Positions 47,272-60,085 of a DNA stretch of 64,000 bases are shown piece after piece. The stretch's first letter is position 1, and each line of letters opens with the position of its first letter. The translations under genes and the position numbers were made by a program. Below the pieces are notes generated by a model, which was not told where the DNA came from, searched no databases, and was given only the letters and a program-made list of their open reading frames with translations. Source of the stretch: Fagopyrum homotropicum (Eukaryota; Streptophyta; Magnoliopsida; Caryophyllales; Polygonaceae). The stretch spans positions 124,319,235 through 124,383,234 of the forward strand of contig BSWB01000004.1 of the NCBI GenBank assembly GCA_033239125.1, given 5' to 3'.

Positions 47272-50200
47272 CTAGCGAGCTGTATCATAAGTGTATCCAA
47301 GTGATTCGTAATATGACCTCTCTGCATTAACCATGCGGTCTTGGAACATTGTCCATTCTCTTCTACACCGATCCCTTACCTGACAAAGAGTACGCATGTT
47401 GATAAAAAATTTGGTGAACTCACCAAAATGAATCAAGAAATAGTGAAAAAAGACTCACCCCTTCCCATGGGGCCTTTCCGTTTTCAGACTGGCCCTGTAC
47501 ACGAAATGAAATAAAAAGAGATCTATAAAGATGACTTCATTTAACAGTTTGGCACCAAAATCAGATGGTATGTCTCATCACCTGGTTCCCTAGTGAAGGC
47601 ACAGTTTGATGAATTATCCATTGAGAATCTATAACACCTATTTTCTCGTGAGCAGGCTGTGTGGAATGACAAAATGGATGAAATCAATTCAGAGTATAAC
47701 AATGGACAAATCCACAAAGACTAAAGAACTCAGAAGTAGTCACAAACCTCCACACACCTCCTAAGAGCAAAATCCAGACCCCATCCATGGACCAAGTCAT
47801 TCTACAAATAAATCACGAAAAAAATACTTCCATTAGGAAACCTTTACCAGAAAATTGTGTTTCCGTCTATTTTTGGCATTCAATTCTTTTTAGTATACAG
47901 GTTACTATCAATAACTAATTAGAATTAGTGAATCAAACCTGTATCATATGCCAAACACAACGCCATGCATTTCTTGAGAACACAGGCGCCATAATTTCAA
48001 TGAACCTGTTGGACAAAAAGAGTTGTAAATTCAAACGTGAAGTGTTTGAAGAAAAAGTGGGGACATTCATGAAATGAAGCTCAGTAGTAGGACCCATACG
48101 CTGCGCAAGGAGGCAGTAGTGGATCTGTACACCATCCAGGTTTTTCTTCTGTTGACCTGCCAATTAAAAGGAAAAAAAGAAGTATCAGAAAGCTATTGAA
48201 GCAAAATAAAAAGGCCACACTATAAGCAACATTTATGAAAAGGGAAACAACTTGAAACAAATTAATCTTACATGTGGACCTCACTATCTCCCCTTCTCTT
48301 TGTCATCTGCCATGTTAAGCCTTTGTTTGGTTCCAAGCCGGGCTGTGATATTTCCAGGCCATGTTTTTTAACGAGCTTGAGGTATCTGCAGCAGAACATT
48401 TCACACAATCAAAACGAGGATCTAAATGAAAATGTCAGAAACATATGCTAGGTCTGATAGCTTACTCCTCAGCATTAAAATGCTCCACTCCAAGGTCCTC
48501 ATCCCATATAAAAATGTAATCATAAGGAGCAACTATGTCAGGATGCAGAAAGCGTTTAGCATACCACCTGCACACATATTACAGAGCTCTCAAAATATTT
48601 TCCAGTATGTGAACCTAATAATTTCATATTCTCTTGAGCAATCCGTATAAAATATCATAATTCCAGTCAACTGTGAAGAATTCAACCGAGAGTAACTTAC
48701 CACTTAGTTTGTTTTGCAACACTAACATGTATAGCCCGCTTTGACCACTCAAATTCATTCCATTCATTTGCCCGCCCATCATAGTGAAAAAGCAAAATTG
48801 TGAAGTTCTCTGAAAACTATCATCACAAATCCATTAAACGAGAACAAAGAATTGACAGAACTTCTGTTCTTTCATTTTTATATTATTTTTCCATCCAATA
48901 TTTTTTTTCCCGGGGGATGGGGGTGAAAGGATAATATTCAGAGATCTGCCTAACCTTTTTAACGCATGCATCGATGTTAGCCCTCTGCTCAAAACCAACA
49001 GTGAAAGTAACAAGATATCTTGGAGTGCGGGTAAAGTCCTGGAATATATTGACTAATTTATTAAAAATTACAAACAACAAAGATAGGTCTATATATACAA
49101 ATGAAATTTATAAAAAAGAAGACCACCACTGTATGTCAATAACAAGAAAAGTCAGAATCAGCCTCATCAAAAGATTACTTCTGTGAGTCAAACTCCTAAA
49201 TCAAACCTACTGTATTCAAAGCTGACAAATTTTCAGTTATACAACAAAGGTTAAGCTACACCTCACAAAGCCATGATTACTCAAATTTCAAAATGATCCA
49301 AATTTTAAGGGTAGGACTTAAACAAACAGAGACAAAAGGTGATTCCTACTGGTAGGAATCACCTTTTGTTTCATTACTAAAGACCACCACTGTATGTGAA
49401 TACCAAAAAGTCAGAATCTCCCAACCAAGATACACAAAAGGTGATTCCTACTGGCGGTTCAGCTATCTAACTAGCTTATGTTTCATTACTAAAGCATCAA
49501 ACAGCTGCAGAGGAATGCAAGAAGCATGAAGAAACCTCAGTAAATGAGAAATATGCTTTCTGTTTCACATAACACTAATATATAAAGCAACAAAGCATGT
49601 GTCATTACGAAAGAATATATTCATGTGCTAGTAAGAAATTATTCTTACTGCAAAAGATAAAAGGCAGACATTCATATACAGTATATACAAAAGACGCTTT
49701 CTTGAAGCATGAATAGGAATTGAGCCACACTCCTCCAGCACATAGCAACACCATTTTATTCAGTTTCAAATAACATTCTATTTAAGGTAAGCGTATGCAT
49801 TTCCATAGCAGTGAGAAGGAGATCCAGCAAAAGTTAATGAGGGATACCTCTTCAGGGTTACCCCAGAGTCTGCGGAGATAGAAATCAGATTCAGATTGAA
49901 GAATACTAGGGGGGAGTCTCTCAGCACCTCGAGGATTGGTGTTAGCCCAAATCTGAATATAGAACAGAGATTAAATATCAAGATAGACCATGTGACCAGC
50001 CCACCGAGACAGGAGACTGGTCTTCAGGAGCTTCTTAAGCTGAATCGTTGGTCCAAAAAATACCGGTGTTCCAGCTTCCCTTATGTATGTAATCCTCTAC
50101 TATTCTTTTAGCTTGTCATAAATATTTATTACAGCTAAGACCAGTGGGGTGTGTGTGTGTGGAAGCGTAAAAAAGCAACATGGTGCCTATCATTAAGCGC

Positions 50201-52306
50201 AAAGCAAACCGAGAAGTGCAAAGCAATGAGCGAGAAATGCAAGCTTTTCGGACTCGTTCTAAAACATATTATATGATTATGGATGGATTAAGAAACTCAA
50301 GGATCAATCCTTCAAAATAGCCAATGGTACCCAAAGGATCATAAATGTCTAGATTGATTAACTTCCTCCTTTTAAGTAGTATTTGCTTCCATAATTTACA
50401 TAGCAAGGTAAGCCACAAATCAAATATAACCACGGGTCATTTAAACCATCCAAAAAAGATTTTTTAGCTGTCTCATCTTGGAGTAGCAAACTAAAAGTAG
50501 CACACTATTACCCTAGATACCATTAAAAACAATCAAGTTACAGCTAATATAATGCTGAGTAATCAAAATTACTATATATTTAATTGGGGCAATTTCCCTT
50601 CCACCTTCACCGCTTTGAATGCTTCTATCACTTCAATGGAAGATACGAGTACAAAGAGATAGAGTACACGCTAAAAACTGTTTTTTCCCCAACAATCTCT
50701 ATCCTCCCTTTTCAGTAACCTACATTGTTGGCAAATAAGAAAATGGAAAGTCCAGAGAAAATAAAAAGAAGAAGAAGAGAACATAAGATGGGGTTCTCCA
50801 CTAGACTTACAGAAGAGCATAATACAGAGCTTTATCACTCTCACTATTTACTTCTTTGTCCCAAAGTTTTTCAATGAAAACAACTTAAAAATGCACTACC
50901 AAACACAATGTTGGTCCATTCATATTTTGAATGTCACTTTTTCTTGTTTTTAGTTTTCGTGAAAATTACCTTACGTAATTAGGCATGAATACAAACATCC
51001 CAAGGAATTATAAGCAATAAGTCATAAAGAGTCATTGACACAGATTCTGGAAAGAAAATAAAAGTTTGACCCTTGACGACTTCTCATTGACAAGGCATAA
51101 GGCTTCTACGAAATCATAGACCGGACAACCTAGTTTCTACAGCTATTTCTCTCCTCCATGTATCTATGTTGTACCTGTATGTGTATGTGTGTGTGTGACT
51201 TCTCTGAAATTTAGTTAAATAAATTTATTGCTTATCACAATTTATTACTTTCAAATTCTTAGTAATAGTATCAATCTCTTACAGCTCAATATGCAATATT
51301 CATTCTTCAGAAAATAAACTGGTCAATGGTTTACAGAAAGGAATCTAGCAGTAGTTTGCAGATCTAAAGCTCAAATCAAAGACCAGAGGTGTCAAAGCAT
51401 GAAGCCAATTGGAGTTCAACCAACCTTTACCCAAAAATTCTTTGTCCAAGACAAAGATCTTTTTTAATGTATATCAGACCAACATTCATACTGGTCAATA
51501 AACAAAGTTTAATATGAAATATAAAGTTGGACCTGCTGTTGATGTTATCCACTTATAATTGCTGTTTATTTCTACTCTCTAGCAAAACGAACAAAGAAAA
51601 CTGGATAGTAATCAACCAACTTAGAGACTGGCAGAAGATCCATACACTGGTTTCATTGAAGTTTTGCGCTGGTGATGGACCAGCTTTTCTTCCTTTCAAG
51701 GTTGACCATGCATTCAACCAAGCTTGGGTTGAGAGGCCAGAATACCTATCTTCAATGTATGTCAAGTCAATGGAAGGTAGCAGTGTGGTAGGAATGTTCA
51801 TCTGCCAACATCATACAAGAAATGATATAGCTATAGATGTAAGCAATAATATGTTTAAAAAAAGAAAAAGAAAAAGAAAAGCAAAGTCAAAACCCAAAAA
51901 ACAATTCACATCATTCAAGTGGAGCAATAACCAACCTTTGGTAAAGAGAGTGACGGAAAAGAAACTCCCAAGAAGAATCCAAGAATAACCCCAACAAACG
52001 TTGTTATAACAAGCCTCATCGTGTCATTTGGTTTTCTCAAGTTTGTACTGCAAGAATTAGCAAGGCTAATGCCGGAATATGAGCTTTTAGGTGTTATTGC
52101 CTATTAATGATATATTCTATTAACTTGAATGTGGAAATTTAAAGAGGTGAGAAAACTGAAACTGTAATCCTTAGAGACAAGATGAGGTCTGAGTAATATT
52201 GAGCAGTAAGTTCATAAGATATATGACCAATAAAAAAGGAAGTTCATTAAAAAAAAGATATAAGCAATAAGATAATGGAGTATAACCTTCGACCAGGACC
52301 TGCCAT
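47272..52306 (-). CDS. DUF707-family type II membrane protein (14 exons)
   Basis: Minus-strand exons: 52306-52287, 52047-51936, 51801-51646, 49952-49848, 49038-48955, 48816-48701, 48567-48466, 48385-48272, 48156-48100, 48005-47939, 47801-47748, 47656-47582, 47494-47459, 47379-47272. They sum to 1,206 nt (401 aa) with phases that all agree and GT-AG borders. The N-terminus (MAGPGRS, RKPNDTMR) leads into one membrane segment, about residues 17-37. A lumenal stem follows, then the DUF707 domain: RYLVTFTVGFEQ, FTILLFHYDG, WWYAKRFLHPDIVAPYDYIF, WDEDLGVEHFNAEEYLKLVK, LEISQPGLEPNKGLTW, GWCTDPLLPPCA, MAPVFSRNAWRCVWHMIQ and NDLVHGWGLDFALRRC. The DED motif resembles a glycosyltransferase acidic motif, but the family's activity is unproven. 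Plant members are often labelled lysine-ketoglutarate-reductase-related without direct evidence. The gene appears intact. Confidence 0.95.
49332..49369. repeat. Perfect 38-bp inverted repeat in DUF707 intron 4
   Basis: Eighteen-base arms (ACAAAAGGTGATTCCTAC and its exact complement) flank TG, between exons 4 and 5. A further copy of the left arm begins at about 49434. Confidence 0.93.
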
Positions 52307-53850
52307 CTAAATTACAAGGTAAGTACTGGAAAACTGCCAATTTAATAGCAGCAGTTCCTCCACAACCGGATGTTCACCCTCATGAAATTCAGTTTATCTA
52401 GCTTGACAGGAAGGATAACACCCAATTCTGCAAGAGAAAAACTTGATGTTTGGATAGGAAATACATTTTAAAGAAGAAAAAAAAGAAGACAAGAAATAAA
52501 TTATCAGACTAATAGAATTCAGAAGCTTGGATACTCGTAGCTTGAAGGTTTCACTTAGTGGAGCCAACGTGGAAAATTCTATGGAGAAGGAAGACTAAGC
52601 AGCAAAATTAAGTAAAAGAGAAACTGTCAGTTTCTTTTTTAAATATTCAAACTAACCCTAAATATGGTGGTAGTGTATATGGATTGAGAATCATGCATAG
52701 TCTAATGTCATTCATGGACTTTGAGGTGCAACCTAAACAACAGAATTAACAAGACCTATAATGACAGCAAATGAACTCATAGCGTACATATGACTTAGAG
52801 GGCAGCACAAGTAGATTGACTTCAATTTTTACTTACTAATTTGACATGAATAAAAACCATTTGGGAACATCAAGTGCTACAAAGCAAATGAAAATTTGAA
52901 CGATCCCATTTCTAAAGTACGAAGAAACCACATTTTGTTCAAACTTCAAAAGCCTAAAAAGCAGACTGTACTGTTTCTTATTCCTGCAACTGATCTGCTA
53001 CCCTAGTGGAGAGTGTGTGCAGCTAGGTCAATTTGATCTCACCAATTCTATGGAGAGTGGAGCATGAATCCAACTTCCACCAATTTCAACTATTGAAAAT
53101 GGAACAATATTCCACACTGATAGTCTGACGCGCACGGAAAGGATACCAAAATATTAAACATTGCAACATTATTTTAAAACAAATTGGTTCATAGTGACTA
53201 CAACAGTCAGAAGAAGGAAATAACTGCATAGATATGGAGCACATCTATGGAGAGTAAAGCATGGATCAAATGATTGAAGTATTGAAAACAATATTATTGA
53301 TTGAACTCTCTATCAATCTAACAAATCAACAGACGAATCGAAAAGGCAATGGTTAAAAACATACAGAACATCTGAGAATCCGAAGAGTAAGCAATCAACA
53401 CATTTTCCAAATTAACCGTTCAACAATAAGCAAAAACTGAAGGTATTTTCACCGAAAATCAATTTTCCATAAAAACAGCTCGTTTTTTTTTCACAAAATC
53501 ACACTGAAGAAGCATCATACCTAAAGGGCGAGCAAAATATTGGGCAATCACCGTGAAACCCTACCACCGAACCTCACGTGAAAAAATAGTGAACACCTTG
53601 GCTTCCCAAAAAAACGGCACAGAGAAACAGATTTTCTTGGTGCCTTGCCTACGCATACCACGATTTCATCGAAAAAATTTCGAGAGCAGGATTTTTGGTT
53701 GCGATATCTAGTCGCTTCGCATGAAACTTTTAGAACTGCAACGCTGCTCTCTCACTCTCGAATTTGAAAAACTGAAATCGATGTTTTTGAATATGAGAGA
53801 AAGCGATGTGTAATGATTGATTCGCTATTCGGAATTAGCATTTATATCAC
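52307..53850 (-). promoter_or_regulatory. DUF707 gene leader (spliced) and promoter
   Basis: On the minus strand, a TATA-like ATATAAAT lies at 53847-53840. A likely first untranslated exon ends at TTTAG|GTATGATG near 53520. A possible second untranslated exon begins after TCTCTTGCAG near 52430, and the ATG exon probably starts after TTTTCCAG near 52328. Introns in the leader are common in plant membrane-protein genes. Exact borders need transcripts. Confidence 0.5.
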
Positions 53851-54729
53851 CCATTAACACAAAATTCTTTCAATCAAATCAAATCATCATTCTTTCATCT
53901 AATCAATTAAATTAATCATTAATTATTATTTTTACAAAAATAATTATATCTTTATTATTGTTAGGTAATTCATGGTACGGAAATCTTCCGCTCTTTCGAA
54001 AATAATACGGATTTTGGTTCAAGGCGATCCAATAAACAAAGTTTGAGTTAAAATATGGTATGTTATAATTTATAATATATTTTATCTAGTATTTTTCATT
54101 TTATATATATTATTTTTTATTTTTAGAATTATAATTTTTAAAAATATTCTTATTACCCTCCCGAATTGCCCCTTTACCGCTAAATTTTCGGATGAATAAT
54201 ATAACTGGTAACTAAAAAAATAAAGAAATTAAAATAACACAACTCGTTTGAAAATGATATTATAAGTCGAAAAAATTAAAAAAAATCGCATAAATCGCGC
54301 TAATAACAAAAGTTTGTTGAACCCCTTTCTTGTTATTAGTTCGTTCTCCACAATGGGGTCACACTTTTTACGGGCACCTGGGACAAGAACATGTTGTATA
54401 ACTGTTCGATGTCCTGTGTCGTCGGATTTCCTCCGCTCCTTTGAATCGGACTAGCCATGAGCCGATAAGAGTGTGGCGTTGAGCACGTTGAACCACAAAA
54501 GAGTTAGTATGTTGGTTACCAGCTTGAATCCAAGAGGACTTTAGGAGGTACGGATGACCATGAGCAATGTGTCATGCCATGTAGTCCTCGGAACCCTGCC
54601 AAGGAGCTACAACGAACGGTGTCTCGCGCAATCGGGTACAAATGGCTTGTTTGGTATGTGTTAGGTCCCACCTATGCTCCTCCTCATCAAACTACAACTT
54701 GTAATGTCATGAAAATGTAGTTCTTCTAC
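53851..54729. other. Non-coding stretch
   Basis: AT-rich with no gene. The phrase GAGTTAAAATATGGTATGTT near 54040 is close to one at about 59350, so these may be ends of related repeats. The stretch from 54330 may hold the decayed 3' part of the PMD gene. Confidence 0.4.
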
Positions 54730-55707
54730 TCACTATATGTCGGATAGGTTCGAGAGGAATCTCTTGACCCCTTGCAAATTGGCGTGTCACCCTATCAGGA
54801 TGATATGGCTCCACCACTCACCTGATTTGGATCGTACCCTTGTACATAGAAAGGCGTACGATGGCATGGTGTCTGTATGGAAACCATATCACCCGACTCG
54901 CATCCAAACACTTGGCCTGTAACGAAGCAATTGATCAGAAGAAACCTCTAAAGTCCGTCAAGTCTCAAAATGGCCCCCAATCGGGCCAGGTTAAACGTTG
55001 GGGCCCGTGGCAATGCGTGCTTGGAAACATGAGAAATGAATGGGGATCCAGTGTTGTATATAAAGAAAACGTAAGTAGTAGTAAATTAATGTGAATTATA
55101 AATGTGAAATTAGTAATTTACTTACCCCAAGAAGAGCGGTGAATCCGGCAATCTGCATCGTTCCACTCCGGGAGGCCTCACCCAATTGTCTATAAAGGTA
55201 AGCGAGGGTGAGGGTTCCCCATGCTGTTACGCCGGTTGCGTTGTGGTCGCGCGCAAGATCAAGATAATAAGGCCTGACCTTGGAACCCGACTTGTCCAAG
55301 AATATGGTCAGACCCAACAGCTGCAACAACCATGTGGATGCTACTGATTCAGGCATGTGACCCGCGCCTATCAAATTCACCATGCGGCTCTTGAGATTGT
55401 CCGTTTTGAAGCCGCCATTGTGAAAAATATCATGTCACTCATTTGGCTCCCAAAAGCCAAACAAGTTAGTCGCCACCTGTATAATTTCAAAATTAAGTTG
55501 TGATTAAGGTAAGAAAATATTAATTCTAAATTTATTATCCTAACATCTAATGAAAACGAAAAATGAAGATAAAAGACGAACTAAGTTCCGGACCTGTGCA
55601 ATTTCTTCATTAGATGAAAATGCGGTCACATCATTCCCGTCGCTAGGTACACCGCTAATCTGGACAACGTCATGTAGCGTGATTGTCATCTCTCCGAACG
55701 GCAAATG
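54730..55707 (-). pseudogene. Plant mobile domain (PMD / MAIN-like) protein, truncated
   Basis: The minus strand begins at the LTR border with HLPFGEMTITLHDVVQISGV (55707-55648), the signature block of the aminotransferase-like plant mobile domain. After a probable intron (from about 55593) comes ASTWLLQLLGLTIFLDKSGS at about 55343-55284, followed by GVTAWGTLTLAYLYRQLGEA and QIAGFTALL. Degenerate blocks include VIWFPYRHHAIVRLSMYKGT (near 54900-54840) and EPYHPDRVTRQFARGQEIPL (near 54813-54754). PMD proteins include MAIN and MAIL1 in meristem maintenance, but most copies are transposon-borne. The N-terminal part is missing because the LTR at 55708 interrupts it, and stops lie within the C-terminal half. 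It is a dead copy. Confidence 0.8.
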
Positions 55708-58217
55708 TGTAATAACCAAAAATTTTAATTTCCGGTAAACCGAATTTAACCAAATCCCGATACGTCAATCTTAAATAAATATATAAATAAAATAAAACGA
55801 GTTTAAGTTCTATCATTTTATGTGACCTTAAGTCACATAAAATGATGAAACTAGGTAACCGGAAATATTTCCGTACCTATAAAGTAAAAATAATAATTTA
55901 CCTAATACGGAATATAATTCCGTAAAATTTTACGCAAATGCCCTACCGCTCCGTACGAGTAACGGGTTTCGTTTAAGCTCGTTTTAATGAAGAAAAGGTG
56001 GGCCCATTTACATTGAGTGCTGCCGGCCCAGCCCAGCCCAATCTTAATCCTCAAATTTAACCCTAATTAACCTAACCTTAATTTTTACCCTAATCTAAAC
56101 CTAATCTAATTTTTCCCTCACATTCTGCCGCTGCTCTTCCTCCTCCTTCTCTGTACGAATGATTGCCGCAGTATAAACGACACAAGATTGATCCGCCACC
56201 GAGCCTTGGTACCACCGCTGTCGACCGCCTAGACGCCGACCGCCCAGGCGCCACCCTCCGCTGCTGGAATCCGGTAAGCCTTGCCTTCTCCCCTCGCTAC
56301 TCTCCTTCAATTCTCTTCTCGGTTCCGGAACTCAGCAGCAGCGCTCCGTCTTCACGCAGCAGTAGCAGGGCCGACACCAGTGAGGGCCGTCTAGAACGCC
56401 AGCAGACTAGTCACCACCAGCCGGCGCCGCCTCGTTGCCCGTCGTCGACCGCTGCAACGCCGCACCCGAAAACCGCTCTTGTCTACAATGCTAGAACGAA
56501 GAGAAAATGCCCCGCCGGACTGCAATTCCGGTAATACTTCTTTCCCGGTTCTTCTCCTCCCCTTCGTTGCCTTCTGTTGTGAGTTAAACACAAGACTCCG
56601 ACCCTCTTGAACCTGCAGTGAGTGGTTGAAACCCAGCTATCCTCTTAACGAGTCTTACCAACCCGAGTACGGTGGAGAGTCGGTTTCGGCACTGCTGCAG
56701 ACCGGATAGACGACCCACCTCAGCCTCGTTTCGCCACACCGCGTCTCGCCGGAAAGGCTGCCACCGAGTCGGATCGAAGCAAACCTTGGTGAATACTGTA
56801 CTGTCCGTTCCGGTGTTCCTTTCTGTTGTTGTTGTAGTTGCAGTAAAATGCATACAAATAAGTGGTGGGTAGAACTGAGTTGCACTATAGTTTTCACGTG
56901 GCTTAAATTAAACAAATAGACCAGTGAACTATGTTATCTTATCACTGCGGTAGGTATATATTTTATATATATAGAGTTATAAGTACAAGAGAAATAAGTA
57001 TCCATATAATGATGTAGATAGTAAGGTTAGATAAGCATACCATGTAGGCGTACAGGAAAATACGCATTTTGGTGACGGGTACAGAAGTATGTATAGATAG
57101 ATATGGAATGGGGGACCGAAGCGTTAGGTAGGAATTTGTAGTAAGTATATATATGGTTGGGTTCGAGTTTTAACTTATAAATTATAAGAACTATCCGAGG
57201 GAAACAAATTATGGAAAACAAGATATGAAAGAAATCAGTAGAATTCAAGAATAAACTTCAAGAATTTACAACACTAAGGGTAAAATGGTCTTTTACCGTA
57301 AGAGAGCTTTTTCCGTAATTCCTACGCATGAGGTTGGACATCTAGATGTGATTTTGATCCACATGCCTTATTTGACAGGCGTTTGAGTTACCACGAGTAC
57401 GGACTGTTTTGAGACGTGTTAGAGTGTGTTTTGACTCAAGTAAGTACTTGCGACTTACTTAGCCAGTTTTTGGATATTAGTTGAGTGATAGTGGTTGTGT
57501 GTGCTATGTGTGTGTTTTAATAATAATAACTTGTTAGGACGACCGTTATTATTATGTTTAAGGCCCAAGTGTATGTATAACGGGCCGTGACATCACTGCC
57601 CAGCTCTGACAGGAGACTGGGAGGTTCTCTATACCCAGACCAGGCAGGTACAAGGTGAGATGCATCGGATCCATTCCTGATGGTTACACGGGGGGCGGAG
57701 GCGAGGTTTGTGAATCCCTCGTGTCACAAACTAAGTATCATTAGTGTGAATGAGTAACTTAACTTAAGATAATAAATGGACTTGTTTGAATGCATGATGG
57801 GTGTTTAATCTTTTATGTGTGTGTGTGTGTGCTATTATTATTCTTCTAATATTTAGATAACTAGCTAATGGTTTCTCTTGTTGTGTTTTTAGATTTACCG
57901 CAGGTTAGACCAGCAGCTGAGTGATCCGGAAGTAGTGGTTAGCCGGGGTCTCCATACTCCTTAGAGTGGAGGTTGGGGTTGTGTTTGTCTTTCTTCCTTT
58001 CGTTAAGACAGTTGTTCGTCTTTCCTTTGTTAAGTACTTTAGGCTGCTAGACCGTGTTGCATTCATTACCTTTAAAATACTATTTTATGAATTTCGGTTT
58101 TTCCTTATTTGTGTCTTGTTGCAAGATCCTAGTAATATTGTTGTCAAACTGAGGTCGGGACCCATTGTGAGGTCCTAACCAGTAATGTCCCGAGTTTTGA
58201 GAATTCGGGGTGTTACA
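55708..58217 (+). repeat. LTR (2.5 kb) of a Tekay/Del-related element inserted in the PMD copy
   Basis: It begins TGTAATAACC and ends TTCGGGGTGTTACA. The last 300 bases are clearly related to the LTRs at 23981 and 34672 (GTCGGGACCCATTGTGAGGT). A (GT)n run is near 57818-57831. A primer site follows, so this is a 5' LTR. Confidence 0.88.
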
Positions 58218-58440
58218 ACTTGGTATTAGAGCTCTAGGTTGGCAACAATGGCACTTGAAATCTTCTGAAAGACCGAATAAGTACTTAAGTAGAACCCGAA
58301 AAGGGATCTGAGTTTTTTTTAAAAAAAAAAAAAAAAAGACTTTTGGTTTTCAAATGCATGCATAGTCTGGTTGGGGATAGAAAAGTACGGCTGACCACCA
58401 CTACTACCGCGGATCTCAGTATGCTTAGTATGAACTTCAG
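58218..58440 (+). mobile_element. Primer site and leader of the truncated element
   Basis: TGGTATTAGAGC at 58221-58232 differs by one base from the iMet primer site. The next ~200 bases match the leader at 29330-29530 (AACCCGAAAAGGG, AAATGCATGCATAGTC). Similarity fades near 58440, and no gag or pol follows, so the element is cut short. Confidence 0.8.
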
Positions 58441-59344
58441 GTTTTACTTTAGTTGGACTTTTTAGCTTGATTATAAAGATATGTGATATAGATAAGTATA
58501 TGCCGGAGATTAGTAGAAATTATAGTTATCTATACCCTTAACGGAGATAACAGTATGAGATCCTCATTTGGTTGACACACCTAAGTATAATGGAAGGGTT
58601 TCAATGTAAGGATAAGTACGCTCTGCTTATGAACATTAGAGTAGACTAACGGCGGACAACTCCTTCGAGCTTGTGGATAACCCTTTGATCACTTTGGTTT
58701 TGGATAACCCTTTGATCACTTTCATCTGTCATATTTTATCGAATTTAATGTAATAAATTCAAAAAATATATTGATAGAAGAGGGAAAAGTTGAAGAAAAG
58801 AGAGATAGTTGCTAAGGGTGATGAATACGGTTTTTATAGGTAGGTTGAGGGTAATGTTGCAAGTAGATTTTGTAGAGTCTGCGTAAAGTAACATGGTAAA
58901 GCAGGGGTAAAGGGAGGGAGAGAGAAGGTAAAACCAAGTTGGAGGGAGCACGCTGGGCAGGGGTAAACACGGGGTAAGGGAAGCCTAAACTAGGTGGACT
59001 GGACAAAGGACAAACAAAAGTAGGAAAAGGACAAACAAAGCAGCAACATGATTCCCGCAAGGCCGCAACCACATATATAAACGCACTTGCAGGCCTGCCC
59101 CTACAATCGGCATCATCCGGCCTCAGCTGTTAATCTTGGGTGGAAAACCCTGGCCGTTGATTTCTTTGCACCGGACGTTTGATCCCGAAGCGAGTCTCTG
59201 TATATTGTTAAGTTTGCGATTTATTTTTCCAACAAAATATTCAAAAACTTCTCTTCATCTATACAAAGTTGTTCAAGTCAAAATAGAAATAAATGTTGTG
59301 GTTACGTTCACTTGTCGGTAAAAAAGGTAGTTCAAGTCGTTCCG
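58441..59344. other. Non-coding stretch
   Basis: No recognisable gene. GGATAACCCTTTGATCACTT is repeated in tandem at about 58675-58724. The minus-strand frame 59072-58812 (Pro/Leu/Ser-rich) has no known domain. Confidence 0.45.
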
Positions 59345-60085
59345 AGAAAATAAATTCGAGTTAAAATCCGGTATGTTATAACCTTAATAGAACTTAATTA
59401 GGACTATTGTGTATTTTTCATCTTATACTTAGTATGTTATTATTATTTTTTTATTTTAGACTAATTAAAATTTGTTTGGAAAATATTTCTCCTATTTTAG
59501 TTTGCTTAGTTAGATTTCTCCTATTTTTGTATTTTTCATCTTATAATTAGTATGATATTATTTTTTATTTTAAAAAGACTAATTTTATAATATTAGTCAT
59601 TTTAGCCTTAATTGAACGTAGTTAGAAATATCATGATATTAATAATTTATAACCTTATTTGAACTTAGTTAGGACTATTGTGTATTTTTCATTAGTATGC
59701 TATTTTTTTTTATTTTTAATTTTAGACTAACTAAAATTTGTTTGGAAAATATTTCTCCTATTTTAGTTTGCTTAGTTAGATTTCTCCCATTTTTGTATTT
59801 TTTTATCTTATACTTAATATGATATTATTTTTTATTTTAGAATAATTTTATAATATTAGTCATTTTATCCTTAGTTGAACGTAGTTATCCATATCATGAT
59901 ATTAACAATTTATAACCTATTTAAACTTAGTTAGGACTAGTGTGTATTTTTCATCTTATACTAAGTATGCTATTAATTTTTTATTTTAGAATAATTTAAT
60001 AATATTAGTCATTTTATCCTTAGTTGAACGTAGTTAGGAATATCATGATATTAATAATTTATAACCTTATTTGAACTTAGTTAGA
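59345..60085. repeat. About 270-290-bp AT-rich tandem repeat, 2.5 copies
   Basis: Copies start near 59365, 59650 and 59910. They share TTGAACTTAGTTAGGACTA, TGTGTATTTTTCATCTTATA and GTCATTTTATCCTTAGTTGA. The series is broken at about 60086 and related sequence resumes near 60755-60960. Confidence 0.82.

Noticed and set aside
51527..51988. 153-aa plus-strand frame
   Set aside because: It is antisense to DUF707 exons 2-3 and the intron between them. The minus-strand exons explain the sequence fully.
56101..56915. Cluster of overlapping open frames on both strands
   Set aside because: It is a GC-rich part of the LTR at 55708-58217 with open frames on both strands and no domain.
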